In this document: positions 1-6,693 of the stretch, piece after piece
How positions within the stretch are numbered: position 1 is the stretch's first letter
Layout: each line of letters opens with the position of its first letter
Origin: Eubacteriales bacterium
GTDB lineage: Bacteria > Bacillota > Clostridia > Christensenellales > SZUA-584
DNA length: 14,081 nucleotides
Assembly (NCBI GenBank): GCA_028711205.1
Contig: JAQTSP010000036.1
Coordinates: 1 to 14,081, forward strand
Reading direction: 5' to 3'
Position numbers and translations under genes: made by a program
Notes under the pieces: model-generated
Databases searched by the model: none
What the model saw: only the letters and a program-made list of their open reading frames with translations
What the model was told of the DNA's origin: nothing

Positions 1-5
1 TGTGG

Positions 6-452
6 TTACGATATCTTGGCATGCACCGACGACACGTTGATGATGCGCCCGCCGTGCCCTTGCTTCACCATCTGGATTGCTGCGTATTTGCTTCCCAGGA
101 ACACGCTGCGCAGGTCGTTCTTGATTATTTTGTCGAAATCCTCGTCCTTCATGTCCAGCAGCTTGCTCTGATGGATGCTGCCCGCGTTGTTTACCATGAT
201 GTCGAGCTTGCCGTACCGCTTCACCGTCTCGTTCACGATCATCTGCATGTTATCCGATTCGCTAACGTCGGCCGAGATGAAAAAACCGTCTGAACCTGTT
301 GCCTTGATCTGTCCCACTGCTTCCGTGCCGCGCTTCTCATTTCTGCCCACGATACAGACTTTTGCACCTTCCTTCGCGAACATCACGGCGATGCCCTTAC
401 CGATGCCTGCGTTGCCGCCCGTCACAATCGCCACTTTTCCGCTTAGTTTCAT
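6..452 (-). CDS. SDR-family NAD(P)-dependent oxidoreductase, truncated before the catalytic Tyr
   Basis: The 148 residues match the N-terminal part of a classical short-chain dehydrogenase, closest in feel to glucose/gluconate dehydrogenases. Visible motifs are the cofactor loop TGGNAGIG (residues 11-18), the acidic DV at 62-63, NNAG at 88-91, the active-site Asn112 and the catalytic Ser in NVSSVH (Ser142). Family members run about 250 residues and need a Tyr about 13 residues after that Ser, followed by a Lys four residues on. Here TAA stops the frame six residues after Ser142, so Tyr, Lys and the C-terminal half are missing. Only five bases remain beyond the stop, so a frameshift with continuation outside the window cannot be excluded. 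The ATG start has AAGGAGGA 8 bases upstream, which overlaps the end of the DUF4432 gene. It is the last visible gene of the larA-like operon and probably oxidised or reduced a sugar or sugar acid. It is likely a pseudogene as it stands. Confidence 0.8.
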   Translation of the reverse strand: MKLSGKVAIVTGGNAGIGKGIAVMFAKEGAKVCIVGRNEKRGTEAVGQIKATGSDGFFISADVSESDNMQMIVNETVKRYGKLDIMVNNAGSIHQSKLLDMKDEDFDKIIKNDLRSVFLGSKYAAIQMVKQGHGGRIINVSSVHAKIS

Positions 453-456
453 AAAA

Positions 457-1515
457 TCATTCCTCCTTTAAATGGTTCTCCAAAAGAAATTTCTGTATTT
501 CGTTCTCGCCAGAGAGCACGCCCATTTCATAGCTGCAGGTGAACACATCATTTGGTTTCAAAATATGGAGCCTTCCACCCTCACGCGCCTTTAGCCGTCC
601 TTCCGGTATGTTGATGCCCGGTTCCAACGTCATGACGTAATCCTGCTCTCCCATCATCTTCCATGTGTTGAACGTGGGCAGTTCCTTCGGGCTGTACTTC
701 ACATACGCGCCGAACTGCTGCTCATGGTTTATAAGCGCCACTGCAATTTTGCCATTGTCTTTGGGCATCTCGTGTACGAAACATTCGTAGTGGTAGCCGG
801 ACGTAGGCCTGCACATCTGCGAATATTTCAAGTTGCCGTTTTTGGCATCCTCGTTCCATGGCCATATGTTTTTCGCCGGTGAATAGAGGCGTGTATATTC
901 ACTCACCACCGGATACCCAAAATTCATGTGGTACATCAGCATGAAGGGCGTATCGTTGAATCCCTCGTTGACCACAATGTCGGTTACCTTAAACTTTTTT
1001 TCCCCCATTTTGAACGCAATCTCCCTTGTAAGCAGGAGGTTTTCGTAGTACAGGCAGGATTGCCTTGCGCTTCCTTTAAAAAGAACATTGTAATCGCCGT
1101 CTTCCCAGCATTCCTCTATGGAATACCGCTCTGCCGGTATATTGTCTATGCGGTCGTGTATACCGAGCACGGTATCTCCATCTACGCAGGGATCGCCAAC
1201 CTGCGTCAATCCACAAGCCGTTACAAGCCCGCCGCCGAAGCTCCTCAAGAAACCGATACCGCCGTTTTCGAAATATTGTGGCGCTACAACACCGTTCTTG
1301 CACAACCACGTAAGCGATTTCCCGCAAAAGCTCGCAGGCCCTATGTTCATACCTTTATCCAAGAGGACGGCAAAAGAAAAACCGGTGTCGTTGTAGAACT
1401 CTACCGTTCTTACACCTTCCTGCCTGCCGCCCCGCAGCGTTACTTCCCGCGCACCCATCACCTGCTGCATGGAGCCTATATGGCGAAGCAGGTCTTCCTT
1501 TTTAAGAATGCCCAT
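457..1515 (-). CDS. DUF4432 family protein (aldose 1-epimerase/galactose mutarotase-like fold)
   Basis: This 352-residue protein has the usual length and signature blocks of DUF4432: a VLLDKGMNIG segment (50-59) running into GKSLTWL (65-71), GFLRSFGGGLVTACGL (88-103), GIHDRIDNIPAE (118-129), and YHMNFGYPVV near 195. The family has the supersandwich fold of aldose 1-epimerases and is found in sugar operons, but its exact reactions are poorly defined. A role in interconverting sugar anomers, or in handling a sugar or sugar-acid intermediate, is inference. The ATG abuts the TAG of the larA-like gene with no gap, and its Shine-Dalgarno GAAGGAG lies inside that gene's last codons. The SDR gene follows after 4 bases. 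These three genes are therefore one tightly coupled transcription unit. No signal peptide is visible, so it is cytoplasmic. Confidence 0.85.
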   Translation of the reverse strand: MGILKKEDLLRHIGSMQQVMGAREVTLRGGRQEGVRTVEFYNDTGFSFAVLLDKGMNIGPASFCGKSLTWLCKNGVVAPQYFENGGIGFLRSFGGGLVTACGLTQVGDPCVDGDTVLGIHDRIDNIPAERYSIEECWEDGDYNVLFKGSARQSCLYYENLLLTREIAFKMGEKKFKVTDIVVNEGFNDTPFMLMYHMNFGYPVVSEYTRLYSPAKNIWPWNEDAKNGNLKYSQMCRPTSGYHYECFVHEMPKDNGKIAVALINHEQQFGAYVKYSPKELPTFNTWKMMGEQDYVMTLEPGINIPEGRLKAREGGRLHILKPNDVFTCSYEMGVLSGENEIQKFLLENHLKEE

Positions 1516-2805
1516 CTAAAAGTCTCCTTCCGGTTTAAATTTGTTGAAACCGCCTTTTTCATCAAAACAGGCCCGGTATCTTTCACCAAAGACCTGCATG
1601 GCAGGATCACTTTGTGCTTCCTTCAACAAGCCTTCTGATATATGGAATTCATCTAAAGACAGCGTGTTTTTGATCCATACCACGCGCAGGCCGTTCTCCC
1701 CGCATCCCGTGCAGGTTTTAAAAATGAACTTTACGCAAAATTCGTCTGTCTCCATCACCGCCGGCAGCTTCACGGCTGTAGTCTCTGCCGAAGTGATGGC
1801 GTTGGGGTATGTCTGGTCGAAATCAATCGCACGGTAAAACCTCCTTGTTACAGCGTCCGCTAGTCCCATACCATTGGCGTTGCCGTGGGACTTCTCTGTC
1901 AGCGAGAATACCCCGATGCGTTCCGCAAAGGGCCTGGATACGCCAAGAGACGCCGAACGCCCGATCACGTTGCTGTCCATTCCCGTACCGCTAATGTCCT
2001 TGCCCATCTCCTCGCAGATAATCACGTCCACTTTCTCAAACGGTATTACTGGCATCAGCGATTTCGCCTCTTTTAAAAGCTCCGGTTCTTCTGCTTCAAT
2101 ATCTTCCCCGGGTATAGCCGCAATTTTGTATGTGCCGTGGAACGCGTTTTCTATGATGCCAATACCGAAGGGGATGCTGCAGGTTTCGATGACTTTCTTT
2201 CCTATGGCCATTACGTTTTTTGACATATTCGCCATCCCAAGCTTATGGCAGGTGGAAGCCCCATGCTGTTTGCCGAGGCCGATAGCAAGCATTTTCATAA
2301 GTCCGCTTTCATAGGTGCCCTTGAAATCCGTATGCGGTTTGATGCGCCCCACCGGGAGGATGTGATCCGCGGTTAATGCAATCTCATCCACGTGCACCGT
2401 TATGCCATTACCCGTACAGCCGATCTCCGCGGTCTCCATAGAAGAGAGAACGGGTACGCCCATGTTTTCTTCCGTGATGCCAAACTGTGCAATAATCTCC
2501 TTTTGTCCTTCGGCCGTCGCGCCCCCGTGGCTGCCCATAGCCGGTATGATAAAGGGTTTTGCGCCTTTTTCTGTAAGCGCTTCGATCAGTGCTTTTAAAA
2601 TGACGCAAAAATTGCTGATTTCCCTACTGCCCGCCGTGATACAGACGCTCTCGCCCTTTTTTACTCTATCCAGCGTGCCTTTGCGATTCAGCGCTTCCAG
2701 TAAAGTCTTTTTTATATCGCCTACCGTGTCTCTGCTGAAATTGCATCTAACTTTGTAAAAACAAGGCAGCTCTACGCATCGAAGCAGGTTTTCTGTGTTT
2801 TTCAT
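1516..2805 (-). CDS. LarA-like nickel-pincer racemase/epimerase family protein (DUF2088)
   Basis: This 429-residue protein belongs to the lactate racemase (LarA) superfamily, which moves a hydride on alpha-hydroxy acids using a nickel-pincer nucleotide. Visible motifs are SHGGAT with His93, GRIKPH with His158, Lys171 in GLMKM, and His187 in STCHK. The spacings His93-His158 (65) and Lys171-His187 (16) are close to those of the characterised LarA residues His108/His174 and Lys184/His200. This suggests the Ni-binding and catalytic set is intact. The substrate is probably a sugar-derived hydroxy acid rather than lactate, given the DUF4432 and SDR partners; that is inference. The LarB/C/E cofactor genes are not in the window. 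A GTG at 2811 is possible, but it directly abuts its only SD. The ATG at 2805 has GGAG with 5-base spacing and is preferred. Alternative call: an uncharacterised nickel-pincer isomerase subgroup. Confidence 0.82.
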   Translation of the reverse strand: MKNTENLLRCVELPCFYKVRCNFSRDTVGDIKKTLLEALNRKGTLDRVKKGESVCITAGSREISNFCVILKALIEALTEKGAKPFIIPAMGSHGGATAEGQKEIIAQFGITEENMGVPVLSSMETAEIGCTGNGITVHVDEIALTADHILPVGRIKPHTDFKGTYESGLMKMLAIGLGKQHGASTCHKLGMANMSKNVMAIGKKVIETCSIPFGIGIIENAFHGTYKIAAIPGEDIEAEEPELLKEAKSLMPVIPFEKVDVIICEEMGKDISGTGMDSNVIGRSASLGVSRPFAERIGVFSLTEKSHGNANGMGLADAVTRRFYRAIDFDQTYPNAITSAETTAVKLPAVMETDEFCVKFIFKTCTGCGENGLRVVWIKNTLSLDEFHISEGLLKEAQSDPAMQVFGERYRACFDEKGGFNKFKPEGDF

Positions 2806-2872
2806 TTTCACTCCGTTGAATCATTGATGAATATACGCCGCCATCTGGCCAGTTTCTTTTACAGCTGGGTGT

Positions 2873-3013
2873 TTATTCAAGCCAGGTACTAGTAATTACC
2901 GAACCAGTACTAAAGCGATTGATTTCTTTCATTGAAATTGTATTGCCATTAAACCCCGCGAGCATTGCCCGGCCGCTGCTTGCACCTATATCAATACAAA
3001 GGAAGTTTTTCAT
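2873..3013 (-). pseudogene. rhamnulokinase 5' remnant (46 codons)
   Basis: The frame opens with ATG after a GGGGGG ribosome site. It encodes MKNFLCIDIGASSGRAMLAG, then a stretch ending in EINRFSTGSV, and stops at TAA. This matches the start of rhamnulokinases: beta strand, phosphate-binding GASSGR, and REIxRFxNG. It also resembles the start of the intact kinase at 3964-5460. About 450 residues of the FGGY kinase are missing. After about 2895 the next frame stays open for 24 codons (PGLNKHP, then GQMAAYIHQ), ending in TGA at 2821-2823, just before the larA-like start. This looks like the 3' end of a different gene, or of a different part of the kinase. A deletion therefore probably joined a kinase 5' end to another gene's 3' end. 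The intact promoter upstream still points through it into the larA-like operon. Confidence 0.72.
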
Positions 3014-3076
3014 GGATGCCCCCCGCTATAATAAATACAATGAATATAACATAAATAAATTCTTTTATAAATCTTA

Positions 3077-3104
3077 TTGACTTTTATCGTTTGTATATTA
3101 TAAT
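3077..3104 (+). promoter_or_regulatory. sigma-A promoter for the class II aldolase
   Basis: TTGACT (3077-3082), a 16-base spacer and TATAAT (3099-3104) form a near-consensus promoter. The leader to the aldolase ATG is about 115 bases and very AT-rich. A second TATAAT at 3174-3179 has no good -35. The two opposing promoters overlap at 3099-3100, so polymerase binding should be mutually exclusive. Confidence 0.6.
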
Positions 3105-3123
3105 AATTTTATGGGCTTGTCAA
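3095..3123 (-). promoter_or_regulatory. sigma-A promoter for the kinase-remnant/larA-like operon
   Basis: On the minus strand, TTGACA (3123-3118) is followed by a 17-base spacer and TAATAT (3100-3095). This gives a leader of about 75 bases to the kinase-remnant ATG. Its -10 overlaps the -10 of the opposing aldolase promoter. Confidence 0.6.
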
Positions 3124-3227
3124 TAAAAATCATTAGATTAATTTATGTTATTAATTATGATTTATAAATGTATTATAATTTTTAACATGCTTTGATTATA
3201 TTATTAATTGTATATAAGGAGTAAACA

Positions 3228-3881
3228 ATGACGGAACGAGAAGCTTTAGAGACAGTGGTGGAAATTAGTCATAAAATGTATGAACGTCATATGGTAACAA
3301 CATACGAAGGAAACTTCTCCATAAAAAATCACGACAGAATATATATTACCCCAACTTCCTTTTGCAAGGGAAACCTCACCACCGATAAGATTGTTATACT
3401 TGATCTTGAGGGCGCCAGAATAAGCACGGGATTAAAACAATCCTCCGAATATTTACTGCACCTGGATCTCTACCGTTTGCGACCCGATATAACCGCGGTG
3501 CTGCATGATCACTCACCTTTTGCAACCGCTTATGCTCTTTGCCGCAAGCCTATACAAACCCGCAGTTATTTTGAACCTATCATATTATTTGATAAAATAC
3601 CAGTCTGTAACTATGGTATTACGGGCAGCGAAGCCATATTCAAAGACATTGTTAATTATGCAAATGCATCCGACATATTCCTTTTAGCAAATCACGGGCT
3701 AGTATCTATACATGCAGATCCTTTTAAAGCGTTCTATCAAGCGGAGGCAGCAGAGGCGATAGCAAAAACTCTTACAATAGCGCATCTTTTAGGTGGCGAA
3801 CATCCACTGAACCAGTCCGATATAAATGAACTTTATCATTTACGGTCTAAATTAACCGGGCGATCAGAAATCGAGATCTAA
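3228..3881 (+). CDS. class II aldolase/adducin family protein (L-fuculose-phosphate aldolase-like)
   Basis: The protein has 217 residues, about the length of FucA. Visible are GNFS (28-31, usual GNVS), ITPTSF (40-45), the catalytic Glu74 in SSEYLLH, the zinc-binding His93 and His95 in LHDHSPFATA, and a third zinc His156 in ANHG. The family cleaves ketose 1-phosphates (L-fuculose-1-P, L-rhamnulose-1-P) or epimerises ribulose-5-P, by enediolate chemistry on Zn(II). With a rhamnulokinase-type kinase next door, cleavage of a kinase product to DHAP and an aldehyde such as lactaldehyde is the natural reading. The exact sugar is not determined. The start is supported by AAGGAG 6 bases before the ATG. 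The gene is transcribed away from the larA-like operon and towards the kinase. Base composition is AT-rich, like the kinase and ROK genes and unlike the larA-like operon. Confidence 0.85.
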   Translation: MTEREALETVVEISHKMYERHMVTTYEGNFSIKNHDRIYITPTSFCKGNLTTDKIVILDLEGARISTGLKQSSEYLLHLDLYRLRPDITAVLHDHSPFATAYALCRKPIQTRSYFEPIILFDKIPVCNYGITGSEAIFKDIVNYANASDIFLLANHGLVSIHADPFKAFYQAEAAEAIAKTLTIAHLLGGEHPLNQSDINELYHLRSKLTGRSEIEI

Positions 3882-3963
3882 ATTATACACCTGCACCTGC
3901 AGCGTTTTTGTTTTTGGTACGCCCGACTACTTGCGCGGGCAACGTTTAACAATTCCTTAAATA

Positions 3964-5460
3964 TTACTTATATTGCCTTTGAGCTTTGTTAAATTTATCA
4001 ACAATTATAAGATATTCGCCATATTTTTCATCCCATATATTGGTGCATGCAGGTTCATAAACTGTCAAAGGAAATGACCGCATAGCGCATTGACGCATCT
4101 GAGATATACCGGATATCTCACCGCTAGCATTTGCCTGCACAAGAGCATTTCCAAGGGACGCAGAGCTCTTATAACCTGAATATACTATTTTACCAGTACA
4201 ATCAGCTGTCATTTGACACAAGAGTCTATTCTGTGTCCCTCCGCCTACAATAAAAATCTTCTCGATTTTTTTATCAAGAACTTCTTCAAACTGATTGATG
4301 GTTTTGCGATAAGCCATAGCCATGCTTTGGGTAATACACATGATAAACTCCCCTATTGTATAGGGTACGGGCTGTAGGCTCAATCTACAATATTCTGAAA
4401 TTAGATTGGGCATGTGTTCACCTACAAAGTAATCCGTATTTTCAACATCAATAAAAGATATAAAAGGCTTTGTATTAATGATGAGATTATCAATTGAATC
4501 ATAATCTACAGCGGTTCCTTCAAGTTCCCATACGATTCTGCATTCCTGCAAAAAATATGTCCCGAGCAAATTTTTAATAATCCTATTATTTCCACCAAAG
4601 CATCCCTCATTTGATAAGGTATCCACATAGCGCAGATCAATTACAGGCTTATCAGTTTCAACGCCCAATACTGAATATGTACCAGAACTGATGAAAACAT
4701 AATCGTTTTTTTCAGAAGGTATCGCTATGGCGGCGGATGCAGTATCATGTTCCGTAATATTTATTACATCTATGCTTTCACATAACAATTCATTTCGAAC
4801 ATGTGAAGATATTTTGCCTAATTTATTGCCGGGCATGACAACGTTTGTAAACATATCGCGATTAAACCCGAAAACATCTATAACCTCATGTAGCCAATCC
4901 TTTTTTACAAGATTAAGAAGACTTGAAGTGGAGGCGATTGTATACTCAGTAGCTTTAATGCCAGTCAGAAAATAGTTTAATAAATCTGGTAACATTAATA
5001 AAGTCTTTGCCGAATAAAAAACCGGATTATTTTGGAGTTTTAATGAAAGCAGTTGTGAAGGGAGCGTTAATTCAACCAATTCTGATCCGCTAATCTTATA
5101 AAACTCATTTTGGGGGAAAATACTATAACACAGTTTGAGCATTCCTTTAGTTCTGGGGTCGGTATAACAGATAGGGTTTGAAAGCAATTCTCCGGTTTCA
5201 GACAAGAGGCCATAAACAGTACCGAAAGTATCTATGCCGATAGAAGTAATACCATCAAACATTGTCTTAAACACGATTATGGATTCTTTTATCTTATTAA
5301 ATATATAATACACATCCCAGTATTCGCTCCCTAACACCTTTACTGAGGAATTATCAAACAGATATACCTCGCGCATATCCATTTTATTGCCATCGAATAG
5401 ACCTGCCATAATCCTGCCACTACCAACGCTAAGATCTACACACATATACTTTTTTTGCAT
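3964..5460 (-). CDS. FGGY carbohydrate kinase, rhamnulokinase family
   Basis: The 498-residue protein is full length for a rhamnulokinase. It has the N-terminal phosphate loop region DLSVGSGR (9-16), GIDTFG (75-80), the catalytic Asp239 in HDTASA, the second ATP-site strand ISSGTYSVLGVE (257-268), NEGCFGGNNRIIKNLLG (284-300), FLQECR (303-308), and IVGGGTQNRLLCQMTAD (404-420) followed by SASLGNAL. It should phosphorylate a ketose at O-1 with ATP. Several normally strict positions differ: GASSGR reads SVGSGR, DTWGVD reads DTFGTV, and the EAT of EATALGN is absent (GYKSSASLGN). This suggests an altered sugar specificity, but the catalytic Asp is kept. A TTG at 5472 is possible; the ATG at 5460 has GGAGG with 5-base spacing and is preferred. 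It is divergent from the ROK regulator and convergent with the aldolase, whose 3' end lies 82 bases away. Confidence 0.85.
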   Translation of the reverse strand: MQKKYMCVDLSVGSGRIMAGLFDGNKMDMREVYLFDNSSVKVLGSEYWDVYYIFNKIKESIIVFKTMFDGITSIGIDTFGTVYGLLSETGELLSNPICYTDPRTKGMLKLCYSIFPQNEFYKISGSELVELTLPSQLLSLKLQNNPVFYSAKTLLMLPDLLNYFLTGIKATEYTIASTSSLLNLVKKDWLHEVIDVFGFNRDMFTNVVMPGNKLGKISSHVRNELLCESIDVINITEHDTASAAIAIPSEKNDYVFISSGTYSVLGVETDKPVIDLRYVDTLSNEGCFGGNNRIIKNLLGTYFLQECRIVWELEGTAVDYDSIDNLIINTKPFISFIDVENTDYFVGEHMPNLISEYCRLSLQPVPYTIGEFIMCITQSMAMAYRKTINQFEEVLDKKIEKIFIVGGGTQNRLLCQMTADCTGKIVYSGYKSSASLGNALVQANASGEISGISQMRQCAMRSFPLTVYEPACTNIWDEKYGEYLIIVDKFNKAQRQYK

Positions 5461-5479
5461 AAAGACCTCCAAAAAAGTA

Positions 5480-5508
5480 TTTATAAAACGCTTTCATTAT
5501 GTTATAAT
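5480..5508 (+). promoter_or_regulatory. probable promoter for the ROK regulator
   Basis: TTTATA (5480-5485), a 17-base spacer and TATAAT (5503-5508). The -35 is weak (4 of 6), as is common for regulator genes. The -10 overlaps the -10 of the kinase promoter on the other strand. Confidence 0.4.
5483..5496 (-). promoter_or_regulatory. cre-like catabolite repression site
   Basis: TGAAAGCGTTTTAT on the minus strand fits 12 of 14 positions of the CcpA cre consensus TGWAANCGNTNWCA; only the last two bases differ. It lies just after the predicted kinase start site, between promoter and ribosome site, where a bound repressor could block the gene. It could instead be the ROK operator. Confidence 0.45.
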
Positions 5509-5532
5509 ACTATAATTAAAGTCATATTTCAA
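5504..5532 (-). promoter_or_regulatory. sigma-A promoter for the kinase
   Basis: TTGAAA (5532-5527), a 17-base spacer and TATTAT (5509-5504) on the minus strand. The leader to the kinase ATG is about 40 bases and contains the cre-like site. Confidence 0.6.
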
Positions 5533-5556
5533 CGTATTAATGAGATGGGAAAAAGA

Positions 5557-6693
5557 ATGAGCGAAAATAAATCTAGAAATAGCGAGAAAATCATTAAAGA
5601 ATCCAATAGAATGGCAATTCTTAATGCTTTACGTATTCTGAACGAGACCACCATTGACGAGGTTAAGCATTTTACCAATCTTAGTATGCCAACTGTACGC
5701 AATGTAATTTCAAGGCTAATGGATGAAAATGCGATAGTGCGTTGCGGGCGTTCGGAATCTACCGGTGGCAGATTGGCAAATCTTTTAAGAATTAACGGTA
5801 AATATAAATATTCTATAGGGGTATATTTTGATTCTACACGTATCAACGTTATTTTAGCAAATCTCAATAATGATAAGGTATATAGTTGTAAGGGTACCTG
5901 TTATCCAAATGATGATATTAATACTATAAAGAAAAAACTTTTTTCTTTATTAGACGAGGCGCTTATAAACAGCAACATCATAAAAGACCAGATTTTGAAA
6001 ATCTGCATAGGCATTCCCGGCTTTATTGACAGAACCAGTGGTACAATTCTTGCTATGTCGCATAACCGTAGCTGGCGTAATGTAAATATATGTGATATTA
6101 TTTCTAAGAAATACGGTATTGAAACTGTGCTTATTAACAACATCCATATGTGCGGGTATGCCGAAAAGCTTGCGAGTTTTAAGAACACAACGGAAAGCTT
6201 TATATATGTAAATTGTAGCGAACAGATACAGGCAGCTCTATGTTTTGAAGGTGAAATATTTTTTGGCGATAATGGAAACTCAGGAATAATAGACGTTCAT
6301 ACATATATGCTGGAAAATGAAAATACACTCATTAGCGGCTATTGGGAAAAAACCCTTGGAAGCGTTATATCCAAAACTATTTTTATTAAAGAACTTAATA
6401 TTGATATGTCCGCAGTCGATACTAAGTATTCGCTGCTGATGCGTTCCGCCGATTTCCTGGCAAGCAAGCTACTTCAAGTTGTTATGTTTTCAGATGTTTA
6501 CAACATTGTACTGGGTGGACCCTATGATAAATCCTGCATATTATTAGCTCCGTTTGTACACAACGCTATACAAAATAGGCTTCCTTCATTTTTGTCGAAT
6601 TCAATTACGGTGAAAGCTTCTGCGATTGATTATGATGATGAGGCGTTAGGAGGATGCGCATATATAACTAATTTGTTTTTTAATTGCCAATGA
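5557..6693 (+). CDS. ROK-family transcriptional regulator, XylR/NagC type
   Basis: The 378-residue protein has an N-terminal winged helix-turn-helix (about 15-72, with MPTVRNVISRL as recognition helix and a wing ending STGGR). It is followed by an ROK sugar-kinase-like domain with GIPGFID (152-158), SWRNVNI (172-178) and LGG (319-321). The ROK zinc motif (CxCGxxGCxE) is absent: the matching stretch after GNSGIID has no Cys. The kinase Asp of the usual ND motif is also missing (INNIHM, 193-198). It should thus be a pure ligand-sensing regulator with no kinase activity. Divergence from the kinase suggests it controls the kinase, itself and perhaps the aldolase and larA-like units. The frame is open from 5455, but that start would overlap the kinase promoter. 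The ATG at 5557 with GGGA upstream is preferred; an ATG at 5545 is possible. Confidence 0.85.
   Translation: MSENKSRNSEKIIKESNRMAILNALRILNETTIDEVKHFTNLSMPTVRNVISRLMDENAIVRCGRSESTGGRLANLLRINGKYKYSIGVYFDSTRINVILANLNNDKVYSCKGTCYPNDDINTIKKKLFSLLDEALINSNIIKDQILKICIGIPGFIDRTSGTILAMSHNRSWRNVNICDIISKKYGIETVLINNIHMCGYAEKLASFKNTTESFIYVNCSEQIQAALCFEGEIFFGDNGNSGIIDVHTYMLENENTLISGYWEKTLGSVISKTIFIKELNIDMSAVDTKYSLLMRSADFLASKLLQVVMFSDVYNIVLGGPYDKSCILLAPFVHNAIQNRLPSFLSNSITVKASAIDYDDEALGGCAYITNLFFNCQ

Noticed and set aside
928..1638. A 236-residue open frame on the plus strand antisense to the DUF4432 gene
   Set aside because: It spans the boundary of two confident minus-strand genes and matches no family I know.
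3905..3942. GCCCG...CGGGC stem next to T-rich DNA between the aldolase and kinase genes
   Set aside because: The stem is only 5 bp and the T-runs precede it on the plus strand, so it is not a convincing terminator for either gene.
5455..5556. N-terminal extension of the ROK regulator by 34 codons
   Set aside because: It would overlap the kinase 5' end and both predicted promoters, and it has no ribosome site.
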